Assembly: GCA_002387325.1 (NCBI GenBank)
Contig: DGIN01000039.1
Coordinates: 1-25,650, forward strand
Origin: Bacteroidales bacterium UBA4621
GTDB taxonomy: Bacteria; Bacteroidota; Bacteroidia; Bacteroidales; Paludibacteraceae
Length of the DNA: 25,650 nucleotides
Direction of reading: 5' to 3'
Under the pieces are notes generated by a model. That model worked only from the letters and a program-made list of their open reading frames with translations. It made no database searches and was not told the DNA's origin. The position numbers were made by a program, and so were the translations under genes. Shown piece by piece: positions 8,089 to 16,455 of this stretch (its first letter is position 1; each line of letters starts with the position of its first letter).

Positions 8089-8124
8089 CGATGTAGAGAC
8101 GACAATTGTTTCTGCATCGTTTTT
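8089..8124 (+). terminator. Intrinsic terminator after pgi
   Basis: A 12-bp stem with two G-T wobbles, 8089-8100 (cgatgtagagac) with 8108-8119 (gtttctgcatcg), encloses a 7-nt loop and is followed directly by TTTTT at 8120-8124. It lies 33 nt after the pgi stop. Confidence 0.8.
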
Positions 8125-8216
8125 GGCATTTCCAAGTTGAACTTGCGCTGTGGTGATTAAGAATATACAATACTTTTTCTGCTCGCAACTCTGATATTCC
8201 GATGCCCTGGGTATAT

Positions 8217-8260
8217 AAAAAAAGAGACAGCCTAATGTGCTTTAGGCTGTCTCTTTTTTT
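8217..8260. terminator. Bidirectional terminator between pgi and the lipoprotein genes
   Basis: A perfect 19-bp inverted repeat, 8217-8235 with 8242-8260, has a 6-nt loop. The arms begin with seven A and end with seven T, so it can terminate in both directions. It probably ends the leftward lipoprotein transcript and backs up the pgi terminator. Confidence 0.9.
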
Positions 8261-8315
8261 ATGGAACACAACCAATAGACCTAATTTTGGTTGTCTTCCT
8301 TATAGCATACGACGC

Positions 8316-8789
8316 TTACTTTTGTTTAGTCTCTTTCGCTGCAGTTACAGGTGTACTTTCAACGGTCTTTGTATAGGGAGTTTCTACCGACTTGATGGGC
8401 TCGCCGTTTGGTTGCAGGAACTCAATGATAGTTGCACGTGCTGCCACATATTGTTTTACCTTGGGGATACCTACAAAAAGTGCTCTGAAAAATCCCATAC
8501 TTTCGCGACGCACCTGCTCTATGGAAACATTGATAAAGGCTTGGCTTCCGGTCAACTTATATTGGCGCAAAAGTTCACCGTATGCACTGCGTTCTACATC
8601 TTTGCGTTTCAGGTTACTATTGTCAACTTCTATGACAACTTCTACATCACGAACAATACGATAATTCGCACCATTTAGTACAACTTGGGTTTGTGTGCCA
8701 TAATTGTTCAATGCTGTCGGCATATAGGTACCAACCGCACAACTGGAAAGCATCAATGTAACAATGGATGCAATAATTAGTTTTTTCAT
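8316..8789 (-). CDS. Small putative lipoprotein of unknown function
   Basis: The 157-residue product starts with a lipoprotein signal peptide (MKKLIIASIVTLMLSSC) whose lipobox LSSC places the lipidated cysteine at 17. The mature part has a stretch TQTQVVLNGANYRIVRDVE, then a short domain with YGELLRQYKLTGSQAFINVS, and a low-complexity threonine/lysine/glutamate tail. The general pattern recalls small Bacteroidota lipoproteins of DUF type (for example DUF6567-like), but this is a guess from appearance. The ATG at 8789 lies 21 nt after the stop of the other lipoprotein gene, so the two are probably cotranscribed and exported to the periplasmic side of a membrane. Confidence 0.8.
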   Translation of the reverse strand: MKKLIIASIVTLMLSSCAVGTYMPTALNNYGTQTQVVLNGANYRIVRDVEVVIEVDNSNLKRKDVERSAYGELLRQYKLTGSQAFINVSIEQVRRESMGFFRALFVGIPKVKQYVAARATIIEFLQPNGEPIKSVETPYTKTVESTPVTAAKETKQK

Positions 8790-8810
8790 ACTTGAAAATG
8801 ATTTAATAAG

Positions 8811-9182
8811 TTAACGATATAGTTCCGCCTCAATGGTTACGCCATCACCAAATGTTAGGTCCCATGGAATGGCTTCGTAATCAGAAGACGTACTGTTTAA
8901 TCCTTTTACATACACATAATTAGCCCCATTATTTGCCGCTTCTTTTAACAATGCGGCTATTGCCTTTTCTTTGTCGAATGAGAAAGAGTTGTCACTTGGA
9001 ACCATTTTCAGTTTCCCGATATATACCATATCGGAAGATACCGACGAAATAATCTGGGCAGTAACTGTTGGCGCATAGTATTTTTCGATTTTTGCAATGG
9101 GAAAATACTGGGTAATACACCCGGTCATAATACTGCATAGCACAATAAGCACTACTGCAAAAAAAGAAGTTTTTTTGGTCAT
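8811..9182 (-). CDS. Small putative lipoprotein of unknown function
   Basis: From the ATG at 9182 the product is 123 residues (MTKKTSFFAVV...) with a hydrophobic signal segment and lipobox MTGC, cysteine at about 22. I chose this start over an in-frame codon at 9245 because it puts the signal peptide at the N-terminus and because the upstream option would overlap an intrinsic terminator hairpin at 9231-9262. The mature part contains EAANNGANYVYVKGLN near its end, resembling small lipoprotein domains in which a conserved glycine-alanine turn follows a helix. No enzyme motif is visible. It is the first gene of a two-gene lipoprotein unit. Confidence 0.78.
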   Translation of the reverse strand: MTKKTSFFAVVLIVLCSIMTGCITQYFPIAKIEKYYAPTVTAQIISSVSSDMVYIGKLKMVPSDNSFSFDKEKAIAALLKEAANNGANYVYVKGLNSTSSDYEAIPWDLTFGDGVTIEAELYR

Positions 9183-9230
9183 ATTTATTGAATTTAGTAT
9201 TTGTTGCATATCGTTTTGATATATATACAT

Positions 9231-9262
9231 AAAAAAAGCAGGCACGAATTACTCGTTCCTGC
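9231..9262 (-). terminator. Intrinsic terminator in front of the lipoprotein genes
   Basis: Read leftward, gcaggaacga (plus 9253-9262) pairs with tcgtgcctgc (plus 9238-9247) with one A-C mismatch and a 5-nt loop, followed by seven T (plus 9231-9237). It sits about 50 nt upstream of the lipoprotein ATG, so it either ends a separate small RNA or acts as an attenuator. Confidence 0.75.
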
Positions 9263-9654
9263 AATCGTAGGCTGTGAGAAAAAATGCCGTTGCAATCAGT
9301 AACGAGCAACTCATGCCTGCCGAATGTATATATGTACACACTTCTGCCCCCACTATTTAGTAAGGTACAATACGTGCATAGAAATACACTCCACGCAGAC
9401 GTTTCGTTGCTTCGTCTTGGATTGCATTTAGAACTTCTCACATTCACGATTGCCAAGATTCGAAGCGTTGTTAAACGCCTTAATACTATGTCTGGTAGAG
9501 ACGCTTCTCTACGTTGCCACGCCGTTGTTTTTGTATTCCGCCGTGGGCTTACTTATTGCGAATTTAACGTCTCCGCAAGGACGGACTTTCTTTAGAATCC
9601 CAAGTCAAGACTATAAATTATCCTTATGGGTAACTCATTGTGCTTGCAAAATTA
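9231..9654 (-). ncRNA. Candidate structured non-coding RNA or long leader
   Basis: This 559-nt gap between genes has a -7 box TAATTTTG on the minus strand (plus 9647-9654, weak -33) at one end and an intrinsic terminator at the other. Between them, several hairpins can be drawn on the minus strand: gtagaga/tctctac with a 4-nt loop (plus 9496-9513), aggcgtt/aacgctt with loop taac (plus 9463-9480), gttgc/gcaac near 9291-9312 and cttgg/ccaag enclosing 9421-9454. No frame looks coding. I could not match it to tmRNA, RNase P RNA or 6S RNA; it may be a lineage-specific RNA, an attenuated leader of the lipoprotein operon, or a decayed element. Confidence 0.4.
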
Positions 9655-9741
9655 CACTTTTTTTCTGATATACGAAAGACTGATAATAGTTTTTTGCATT
9701 TTTGCGCTAAGACCATACTAAAATTTATAGGGTTCGACTCA

Positions 9742-10896
9742 TTACTCTTGCAGCAGATGCTCCGCCAATGCTTCCAAGGCGGGTATGTCGGTCGGCTTGA
9801 GCGTACTGCGGATGGATACAACTGGTTCTACAATCGTGATGTCTTTCATCTGTTCCAACATACCGCGCATTATGCGTGCCGCCTGTGGTGCCCAACTGCC
9901 GTTCTCCACCAATCCCACACGGCGCGATTGATAGGTCTTTAGTTGCAGTTTGTGCAGGAAATTATGCATCGGTGGGAATATATCCGCATCATACGTTGAG
10001 CAGCACAGCACCATACGGCTCATACGGAAAGCGTCCTCTACAGCCTCTGCCATATCGTCTCTGCTGAGGTCGGTTACCGCCACTTTCTTGGCACCTTTGG
10101 CTTTGAGTATCCCTGCTAACTGCAGTGCCGCCGTGCGCGTATTGCCATGGATAGATGCATATGCTACCAATACCCCGTCAGTTTCGGGTTGATAACTGCT
10201 CCATATTGTATAGAGACGCACAGCCTCTTGCATTTTTTCTCCCTCCAATATCGGTCCGTGTAGCGGCGCAATCGTCCGGATATCCAACTGCGAAGCGGCT
10301 TTCAGCACATTTGCCACAGGGCGTCCGTACTTGCCGCAGATATTGAAATAGTATCGCCGTGCCTCACAAGCCCAATCATCGGGATCTGCATCATACACAC
10401 CGAACTTGCCGAAAGCGTCAGCCGAGAACAGCACTTTCTGTTCGGGAACGTAGGTCATTAGCACTTCCGGCCAATGCACCATCGGTGCGGCAATAAACGA
10501 CAGCGTCATTCCGCCCAAATCCAATGTATCTCCGCCCTTCACCTCCATTGTCCGCGCTGCCTCTATACCGAACTGCGGCAACATCTGCAACGCAATCTTG
10601 GAGCCGACAAGCGTGGTATCGGGATAGGCGGTTAGGAAAGCATTGATGGAACCGCTGTGGTCCGGCTCCATATGCTGAATAATCAGATATTCCGGCTTTC
10701 TGCCGTTCAACGCTGCGGTTAATTTATTCAGCCATTCGCCCGTCTTTCGCGGGTCAACAGTGTCCATAATGGTTACTTTCTCCGGTAGGAGCAGATAACT
10801 GTTATAGCACATACCCGCAGGCAGTGCATATTGGCTTTCAAACAAATCGAGATCGGCATCATCGCAGCCGATATATTTGATAATTTCTGTATTCAT
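9742..10896 (-). CDS. Flavodiiron protein (A-type flavoprotein, O2/NO reductase)
   Basis: Flavodiiron proteins reduce oxygen to water or nitric oxide to nitrous oxide in the cytoplasm of anaerobes. The 384-residue protein has the metallo-beta-lactamase-like diiron domain with ligands H75, E77, D79 and H80 (QHMEPDHSG), H141, D160 (FSADAFG) and H213 (APLHGP), followed by a flavodoxin domain starting at about 242 with the FMN loop ASIHGNTRTAA. No rubredoxin or flavin reductase domain is fused. I take the ATG at 10896 (MNTEIIKYIG), one base after the manA stop codon, over an in-frame upstream start at 10971, since the shorter form matches the family N-terminus. It is coupled to manA, with no promoter of its own visible. 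Confidence 0.93.
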   Translation of the reverse strand: MNTEIIKYIGCDDADLDLFESQYALPAGMCYNSYLLLPEKVTIMDTVDPRKTGEWLNKLTAALNGRKPEYLIIQHMEPDHSGSINAFLTAYPDTTLVGSKIALQMLPQFGIEAARTMEVKGGDTLDLGGMTLSFIAAPMVHWPEVLMTYVPEQKVLFSADAFGKFGVYDADPDDWACEARRYYFNICGKYGRPVANVLKAASQLDIRTIAPLHGPILEGEKMQEAVRLYTIWSSYQPETDGVLVAYASIHGNTRTAALQLAGILKAKGAKKVAVTDLSRDDMAEAVEDAFRMSRMVLCCSTYDADIFPPMHNFLHKLQLKTYQSRRVGLVENGSWAPQAARIMRGMLEQMKDITIVEPVVSIRSTLKPTDIPALEALAEHLLQE

Positions 10897-10897
10897 A

Positions 10898-11908
10898 TCA
10901 AAGCAAATCAGTATCCATATATACCTCCAACAAACGACATTCTTTGTCAGTCGGAGTAAGAATAATATCATTCAAGCAAGCAGGTAAAAGCGTTGCTTCG
11001 CCTTTGTGCAACGTAATAGTCTGTTCCGTTTCGTCTGCTTCCGGAGCATACAACTGCATACTGCCCCCTACGCACATATAGAGGACAAAAGAATCCAATG
11101 GGGCATAGTCACGCTGTATCGGTTCGGAGAAACGGATGACATTCGTTGTGAAGTAGGGTGTTTGGGCGATGTTCTGTACCCCGTTTACAGGGCAATCGGA
11201 GTGTACAACAGCCGCCCCCCGCGGTGTCTCGTAGTTTAGCACCTTCAACGCCTGTTGCAGTTTGAGCGGACGTTTCTTTCCGTCGTTGCCCACACGATTG
11301 TAGTCATACAAGCGGTAGGTAATATCGCTGTTTTCCTGTATCTCCGCCACAATCGTGCCGCGTTTCATTGCGTGTACAATCCCCGCAGGAAGCATAACCA
11401 CATCGCCCTCCCGCACGGGGTATTCGCTCAGATAGTCGCTCAAGTTGCCTGCTTCTATGGCAGCACGTATCTGCTGCTCTGTCATCGGCTGTTTCCAACC
11501 GCGAATAACCGATGCATACGGTTCGGAGTTCATCACATACCACATCTCAGTCTTGCCGAGCGAGTTCTCGTTCTCGTAAGCGTAGTCATCAGCGGGGTGT
11601 ACCTGAATACTCAAATCATCGTCCGCATCAATAAATTTCACCAACACGGGAAACGTATTGCCAAAGAACTCATACACTTTATCGCCAACCAATTCGTTCA
11701 TATACACTTTCAACAGGTCTTGCAAGTCATTGCCTGCAAGATGACCGTTTGCCACCTCGGTGGGAAAACGCTCCTGTGCAGACACAAGCCAACTTTCCCC
11801 CACGTTCTCTAAACTGTCAGCTTGCGGGCTGTACCACTGTTTGATATGTTGTCCGCCCCATATCTTATGAAACAAACGGGGTGTGAATTTAAGCGGATAT
11901 AACGGCAT
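10898..11908 (-). CDS. manA: Mannose-6-phosphate isomerase, type I
   Basis: ManA is a cupin-fold zinc enzyme that interconverts mannose 6-phosphate and fructose 6-phosphate, feeding GDP-mannose synthesis or mannose catabolism. The 336-residue protein begins PLYPLKFTPRLFHKIWGG, typical of the Bacteroidota/Firmicutes short type. Zinc ligands are visible in IQVHPADDYAY (Q102, H104) and GKTEMWYVM (E121), with the further histidine in GIVHAMKRG near 177; QENSDITYRLYDYNR near 190-205 holds the active-site arginine. The flavodiiron gene follows after a single base. The galE terminator at 11943-11987 lies just upstream, so manA should start a new transcript, but I found only a poor -7 match (cgtctttg). 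Confidence 0.95.
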   Translation of the reverse strand: MPLYPLKFTPRLFHKIWGGQHIKQWYSPQADSLENVGESWLVSAQERFPTEVANGHLAGNDLQDLLKVYMNELVGDKVYEFFGNTFPVLVKFIDADDDLSIQVHPADDYAYENENSLGKTEMWYVMNSEPYASVIRGWKQPMTEQQIRAAIEAGNLSDYLSEYPVREGDVVMLPAGIVHAMKRGTIVAEIQENSDITYRLYDYNRVGNDGKKRPLKLQQALKVLNYETPRGAAVVHSDCPVNGVQNIAQTPYFTTNVIRFSEPIQRDYAPLDSFVLYMCVGGSMQLYAPEADETEQTITLHKGEATLLPACLNDIILTPTDKECRLLEVYMDTDLL

Positions 11909-11942
11909 AGTATACTATGTAAATTATTGTGCAAAGACGAAA

Positions 11943-11987
11943 AACAGGCGACAATACCACCCGTGCGGAGCCGTATAGTCGCCTGTT
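11943..11987 (-). terminator. Intrinsic terminator after galE
   Basis: aacaggcgac (11943-11952) pairs perfectly with gtcgcctgtt (11978-11987), enclosing 25 nt that can form a smaller stem. Read leftward it is followed by a T-rich run, and it starts 13 nt past the galE stop. Confidence 0.75.
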
Positions 11988-11999
11988 AGAAAAAATATG

Positions 12000-13031
12000 T
12001 TACTTGATGTTGCGCAATCGCTTCTCCCAATTCCAAGCGGATAGGAGTACATCTTTGATTGGGGTTTCGGCTTTCCAACCAAGTATGGTGTTGGCTTTGG
12101 CAGGATTAGCCCATACCTTTTCAATGTCGCCTTCACGACGCCCCACTATCTCATACGGAATTTTTACACCTGTAGCGTCTGTAAACGCATGGATAATCTC
12201 CAACACGCTCAATCCGCGTCCTGTACCGAGGTTGAAAGTCTCTACTTGTTCGGCAGCCGCTCCGGTGAGCATACGCTCCACGGCTTTGACATGTGCTTTT
12301 GCCAAATCAACCACATAGATATAGTCGCGGATACACGAACCGTCAGGCGTATTGTAGTCATCGCCGAACACTTTCAGTTCTTTGCGCAAACCGGCAGCCG
12401 TCTGGGTGATAAATGGCAGGAGGTTGTTGGGTACACCATTAGGCAACTCACCGATCAATGCCGACGGGTGGGCTCCTATCGGGTTGAAATAGCGGAGAAT
12501 GGTTGCGTGCAAACCGTTATCGGCGTGTGCCTCATCGCGGATAATATCCTCGTTGATTTGCTTGGTGTTGCCGTAGGGAGAGAGGGCTTTCTGAATAGGA
12601 GCCGTTTCGTCCACCGGCAGATGTGCTTTGTCGGGTTGTCCATAGACGGTACAGGACGATGAGAATACGATGTTCTGTACCTGATGACGTTTCATCACTT
12701 CCAAAAGAGTGATGAGAGAACCGATATTATTGCGATAGTAAAGCAATGGTTTTTGTACGGATTCACCAACAGCCTTGCTAGCTGCAAAATGAATAACACC
12801 CACAATATCAGGATATTGACGGAAAACGTTGTCCAAATTGACAAAATCGTTACAATCGATATTGGCAAATTCGGGACGACGACCAACGATGGCGGTAATA
12901 CCGTCCAAAACATCTACATTTGAGTTGCTCAAGTTATCTACAATGGTTACATCGTAACCCTGTTGCATCAGTTCGACAGCGGTATGCGAACCGATGTAAC
13001 CCGCACCACCTGTTACTAAAATACGTGCCAT
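12000..13031 (-). CDS. galE: UDP-glucose 4-epimerase
   Basis: GalE interconverts UDP-glucose and UDP-galactose. The 343-residue short-chain dehydrogenase family protein has the NAD loop GGAGYIGS at 8-15, the catalytic serine group SSS at 124-126 (VFSSSCTVYG), and the catalytic YxxxK as Y153 and K157 in SPYGNTKQ. Sugar-binding FNPIGAHPSALIGE and the C-terminal GRREGDIEKVWANPAKA are typical. It is the last gene of a leftward run and is followed by the terminator at 11943-11987. The sugar nucleotidyltransferase ends 66 nt upstream, suggesting a joint role in supplying nucleotide sugars. Confidence 0.97.
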   Translation of the reverse strand: MARILVTGGAGYIGSHTAVELMQQGYDVTIVDNLSNSNVDVLDGITAIVGRRPEFANIDCNDFVNLDNVFRQYPDIVGVIHFAASKAVGESVQKPLLYYRNNIGSLITLLEVMKRHQVQNIVFSSSCTVYGQPDKAHLPVDETAPIQKALSPYGNTKQINEDIIRDEAHADNGLHATILRYFNPIGAHPSALIGELPNGVPNNLLPFITQTAAGLRKELKVFGDDYNTPDGSCIRDYIYVVDLAKAHVKAVERMLTGAAAEQVETFNLGTGRGLSVLEIIHAFTDATGVKIPYEIVGRREGDIEKVWANPAKANTILGWKAETPIKDVLLSAWNWEKRLRNIK

Positions 13032-13097
13032 AATAATCTTGTGAGGGATTTTTACCTCTGTTTAGTAAACGATTGAGCGAATTACGCTCGTTTTTAA

Positions 13098-13997
13098 TTA
13101 GAATAACTTCTCGGGATATTCGCCTGCTTTAATCAGGTTGTTAATCTTCATTACAACTTGCGGTCTGTCCTCTGCGTAGGTTACACCGAACCACTTGGAC
13201 GGCGTATCCAGCACTTTGCAGGTGGCTTTGCCTGCCACGATAAGGTCATTGACCACGGTCGGTATATAGAGTTCTTTTTTCAGTTCATTGCCATACTTGG
13301 TGAGGAACTCGCGGAATGCCTCTTCCGAATAATCGAAATACTCCGGTGTGAAACCCCACATATTCATTGAAACAGGAGTGTTCGGGGCAATAACAGTATC
13401 TACACCATCTTCTGTGAAAACAATTTTGTCGCCTATTTCCTCAATCTTGGTGCGCTCTACCACATCGGTCAGATAGCCGTTTTCATCGGTGGCACATATA
13501 CCGCGGCTCACACTCCCGTTCTCGCTCAGCGTGTTGGCAACACGATAACCAATCATACAGTATTTGCCTTTTGTTCCTTCGATGGTTTTGAGGTAGTCTG
13601 CCAAAATCCGGAACGACTCCTTACCATAAAAATCATCAGCGTTGATTACCGCAAACGGTTCATTGATAATGCCTTTAGCCATCAGTACTGCGTGGTTTGT
13701 CCCCCAAGGCTTGGTGCGCTCGGGGTTGTAGGTATAGCCTGCAGGTACTTTGTCAATCGACTGAAAACAAACTTCGCAGGGTACTTTGTCCTGGTATTTG
13801 GAGAGTACAACACGGCGGAAATCTTCTTCAAAATCCTTACGAATAGCGAAAACAACCTTACCGAATCCGGCACGCAAGGCATCGAATACGCTATAATCCA
13901 TAATGGTTTCGCCATTAGGACCTAATCCGTCAATTTGTTTTAATCCTCCATAACGGCTGCCCATACCGGCAGCCAATACAAAAAGTGTAGGTTTCAT
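13098..13997 (-). CDS. Sugar-1-phosphate nucleotidyltransferase family protein
   Basis: The 299-residue protein begins with the nucleotidyltransferase loop LAAGMGSRYGGLKQ at 8-21, the fold that joins NTP and a sugar 1-phosphate to form an NDP-sugar. INADDFYG near 119-126 carries the metal-binding aspartates, and SMNMWGF near 211 is the mid-domain strand seen in this group. It lacks the typical GalU or RfbA architecture (the loop has KQIDGLGPNGE), so the exact sugar and nucleotide cannot be named. Its place directly before galE makes UDP-hexose synthesis the best guess. No promoter is visible in the 81 nt upstream; it likely shares the long leftward transcript. Confidence 0.85.
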   Translation of the reverse strand: MKPTLFVLAAGMGSRYGGLKQIDGLGPNGETIMDYSVFDALRAGFGKVVFAIRKDFEEDFRRVVLSKYQDKVPCEVCFQSIDKVPAGYTYNPERTKPWGTNHAVLMAKGIINEPFAVINADDFYGKESFRILADYLKTIEGTKGKYCMIGYRVANTLSENGSVSRGICATDENGYLTDVVERTKIEEIGDKIVFTEDGVDTVIAPNTPVSMNMWGFTPEYFDYSEEAFREFLTKYGNELKKELYIPTVVNDLIVAGKATCKVLDTPSKWFGVTYAEDRPQVVMKINNLIKAGEYPEKLF

Positions 13998-14078
13998 ATT
14001 TTTAGTTTGGTTTATTTATTGTGTTCTTTTTTTTTAGTTTGTATTGCAATTTATACCCTATAGTCCTGACAAATTTCT

Positions 14079-15191
14079 TTACTCCTCTGTATCTATTTCT
14101 ATGCGTCCGTTGCGTTTCTTGTGCTTAAGCCACAAGCCGTACACCTCGGAGCAGTTACCTGCGGTAGTGAAAGCATGTATGCCGTTGGTGTGCATAAACT
14201 TCATCAGCGCAGAGAACTCGTCCTGTGTGAGCAGGGTCTGTATCTCTATATATTCCTCATCGCTATAACCGCCTGTAACTTTATACAGAGAACACCCCCG
14301 CACGAGGGTATCAATGATATAGTGGCGTATCTTGTCATAGTCTGGCGAGATGATACACACCCGCTTGCGGCGGTTGAATGAAGCGGAGAAATAGTTGATA
14401 ACCAATCCGTTAATCCATGTGCCAATCAAACCGATAACCACCATACGGAAATCGTTAATCAGGAACGCCGAACAGCAAATCAATGCTCCGCCGATGGATA
14501 CCGATGCCCCGATGTCGAAATGCAGGTACTTGTTGATAATCTTTGCCAGAATGTCCAAGCCGCCGGTAGAGGCATTGATACGGAACTCGATAGCCTGACA
14601 TACAGAGAGCAGGAATACAAAGCAAACCAAGTCGAACCATACATCACCCATACCCAACCCGGCAGACATTACTGAATCTTTTACTTGCTCTAACACTTCC
14701 CCGGCACGGCTCAATAAGTATGGATTGCCGTGTGCGTCCAACACTTTTTCGCCTGCCAATAGTTGTGCCTGAATATCAGGGGCTGCTATTACTTTGTGCG
14801 TGAGACGGGTGTAGGGAAATACCAAATCCCAAAACTGTGTCAAAGGTCCCAATATCATTGCGGTATAAACCGTCTTTGCTCCAAATTCATTACCTATCAA
14901 CAAGAATGCCATTACTAACAGAATGGCATTGATGCCCATCACCAAATAGGAGAAAGTGTCTGCATTTCCGCCTATCAGCGTATTGATGACGATGCTCAAA
15001 CCGGAGATGGTTCCGACAATCAGGTGGCTTGGCATCAGGAAATAATAAACTGCAGCAGCACCGAGAAACATACCGGCAGTCATCATTACCAATTCTTTCC
15101 AGAATTTATGTGTGTGCATAGCGTGCCAAAACGATATGCACAAATTTTTCCAGTACTCTTTTGTAAAGTATTGACGTATGTATTCATTCAT
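14079..15191 (-). CDS. YitT family membrane protein with DUF2179 domain
   Basis: This 370-residue protein has about six hydrophobic segments in its first two thirds (for example TAGMFLGAAAVYYFLM, YLVMGINAILLVMAFLLIG, VCFVFLLSVCQAIEF, and ASVSIGGALICCSAFLI), with the family motif ISGLSIVIN and STGGLDILAKIIN. The C-terminal 90 residues (RVCIISPDYDKIRHYI... and GYSDEEYIEI) form a soluble DUF2179 domain. Compared with typical YitT proteins it has an extra soluble loop of about 70 residues (about 130-200). Function of the family is unknown; it is assumed to be a transporter. I chose ATG 15191 (MNEYIRQYF) over a TTG at 15221 that would overlap the lysC stop. Confidence 0.88.
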   Translation of the reverse strand: MNEYIRQYFTKEYWKNLCISFWHAMHTHKFWKELVMMTAGMFLGAAAVYYFLMPSHLIVGTISGLSIVINTLIGGNADTFSYLVMGINAILLVMAFLLIGNEFGAKTVYTAMILGPLTQFWDLVFPYTRLTHKVIAAPDIQAQLLAGEKVLDAHGNPYLLSRAGEVLEQVKDSVMSAGLGMGDVWFDLVCFVFLLSVCQAIEFRINASTGGLDILAKIINKYLHFDIGASVSIGGALICCSAFLINDFRMVVIGLIGTWINGLVINYFSASFNRRKRVCIISPDYDKIRHYIIDTLVRGCSLYKVTGGYSDEEYIEIQTLLTQDEFSALMKFMHTNGIHAFTTAGNCSEVYGLWLKHKKRNGRIEIDTEE

Positions 15192-15217
15192 GGTTGTATG
15201 GATTTTGTCAGTAGGTA

Positions 15218-16447
15218 TCAACCGCGCATTACGTATCGAGCCGTACGCCGGGTGGTTTGGCTCAGCAGAATGGTTCTGCCCAGTGTCTCGCGGGCAATGA
15301 TTTGCGGTGTGGTACCGCGTATGGTCAGCAGCGAAAGTCCTTCGTTGTAAGTTACACGATAATCTTTTTGCAACTCCTCAATAGCCTCGTCTATATATCG
15401 GGAATAATCAACACAAACGGATATGGTAACTGCCGACGACTGTATCAAAGACACTCTCAGGCGGTGCCGGTGAATAATATCAAAAATCCGGCTCAAACTC
15501 TCCTCCAATACAAAGGCAAAATCTTTTGCACGCATTGTGATGAGAACTTGGTTCTTACGCCATATATATACAGGGACATCTATCGGTCCTCGGGCGGTGG
15601 CACTGATAACAGTCCCGGTTGCTAACGGGTCTGCGAAAGGTTTGACATACAGTGAGATACGCTTATTCTCCAATGGGCGGATAGTCTTCGGGTGAATAAT
15701 CTGCGCTCCCGAATAGGACAACTCCACGGCATCATTATAGGTCAACTCGGGTATCAACACCGTATCTTGCACCAAGCGCGGGTCGGCGTTCAGAATACCT
15801 GGTACGTCTTTCCATATTGTAACCGACTCGGCATCTATGATATTGCCCAACAGAGCCGCCGTATAATCCGAACCCTCGCGCCCGAGTGTCGTACGCAATC
15901 CGTCCGCTGTACCGCCGATAAAGCCTTGCGCCACAAAGATATTTCTAATATCTCCATAATGTACGGCTGCGCGAATTTGCTGTGCAGATATTTCCATATC
16001 CACATTCGCATCACGGAATGCGGCATCTGTCCGCAATAGGTGCGTCATATCAAGCCATCCGCTGTCAATTCCTATCGTGTGCAAATAGGCATTTACGATA
16101 GTGGTGGAGATGAGTTCGCCCCAACTGACCAACTGGTCGTAACTCAAATCGTAGTTTGTGGCATCTGCCAAGACCGGAAGGTCGTGTATCGGCAAGATGT
16201 CCGGCGACAAGCCCAATTCTTGTAAAACGGCTGTATGATAGTCTATAACCGCATTCCACTCCTGTTGTGCCGTAGCGGTATCGCCCGCCATCTGCGCATC
16301 AAGCACACGCTCCAAAGCATTGGTGGTTTTGCCCATTGCAGAGACTACGACTATCAAACCGCCCTCCGCAAGCGAGACAATATGCGCTAGATTGCGGATA
16401 CCCTCCGCATTGCGCACCGATGCTCCACCAAACTTATAGACCTTCAT
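15218..16447 (-). CDS. lysC: Aspartate kinase, monofunctional
   Basis: Aspartokinase phosphorylates aspartate, the first step to lysine, threonine, methionine and diaminopimelate. The 409-residue protein starts MKVYKFGGASV, the ATP-binding signature with alanine where many have threonine. The substrate-binding region includes TTLGREGSDYTAALLG near 184-199 and WKDVPGILNADPRLV near 212-226. The last 100 or so residues fit tandem ACT regulatory domains, which usually bind lysine or threonine for feedback control. No homoserine dehydrogenase domain follows, so this is the single-function form. The YitT-like gene starts about 27 nt beyond its stop. Confidence 0.95.
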   Translation of the reverse strand: MKVYKFGGASVRNAEGIRNLAHIVSLAEGGLIVVVSAMGKTTNALERVLDAQMAGDTATAQQEWNAVIDYHTAVLQELGLSPDILPIHDLPVLADATNYDLSYDQLVSWGELISTTIVNAYLHTIGIDSGWLDMTHLLRTDAAFRDANVDMEISAQQIRAAVHYGDIRNIFVAQGFIGGTADGLRTTLGREGSDYTAALLGNIIDAESVTIWKDVPGILNADPRLVQDTVLIPELTYNDAVELSYSGAQIIHPKTIRPLENKRISLYVKPFADPLATGTVISATARGPIDVPVYIWRKNQVLITMRAKDFAFVLEESLSRIFDIIHRHRLRVSLIQSSAVTISVCVDYSRYIDEAIEELQKDYRVTYNEGLSLLTIRGTTPQIIARETLGRTILLSQTTRRTARYVMRG

Positions 16448-16455
16448 AGGTTTTG

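Noticed and set aside
9231..9660. tmRNA or RNase P RNA
   Set aside because: No tag peptide frame and no tRNA-like ends for tmRNA; the conserved RNase P core words are absent apart from a partial AAAGTCCG.
9284..9668. Plus-strand open frames in the lipoprotein upstream gap
   Set aside because: Overlapping frames of similar quality, no promoter or family match, and the opposite strand shows a promoter box, hairpins and a terminator; more likely an RNA or untranslated region.
13060..13095. Terminator between the nucleotidyltransferase and galE
   Set aside because: The small stem gagcg/cgctc has its T-run on the plus side, opposite to the leftward genes, so it would not end their transcript.
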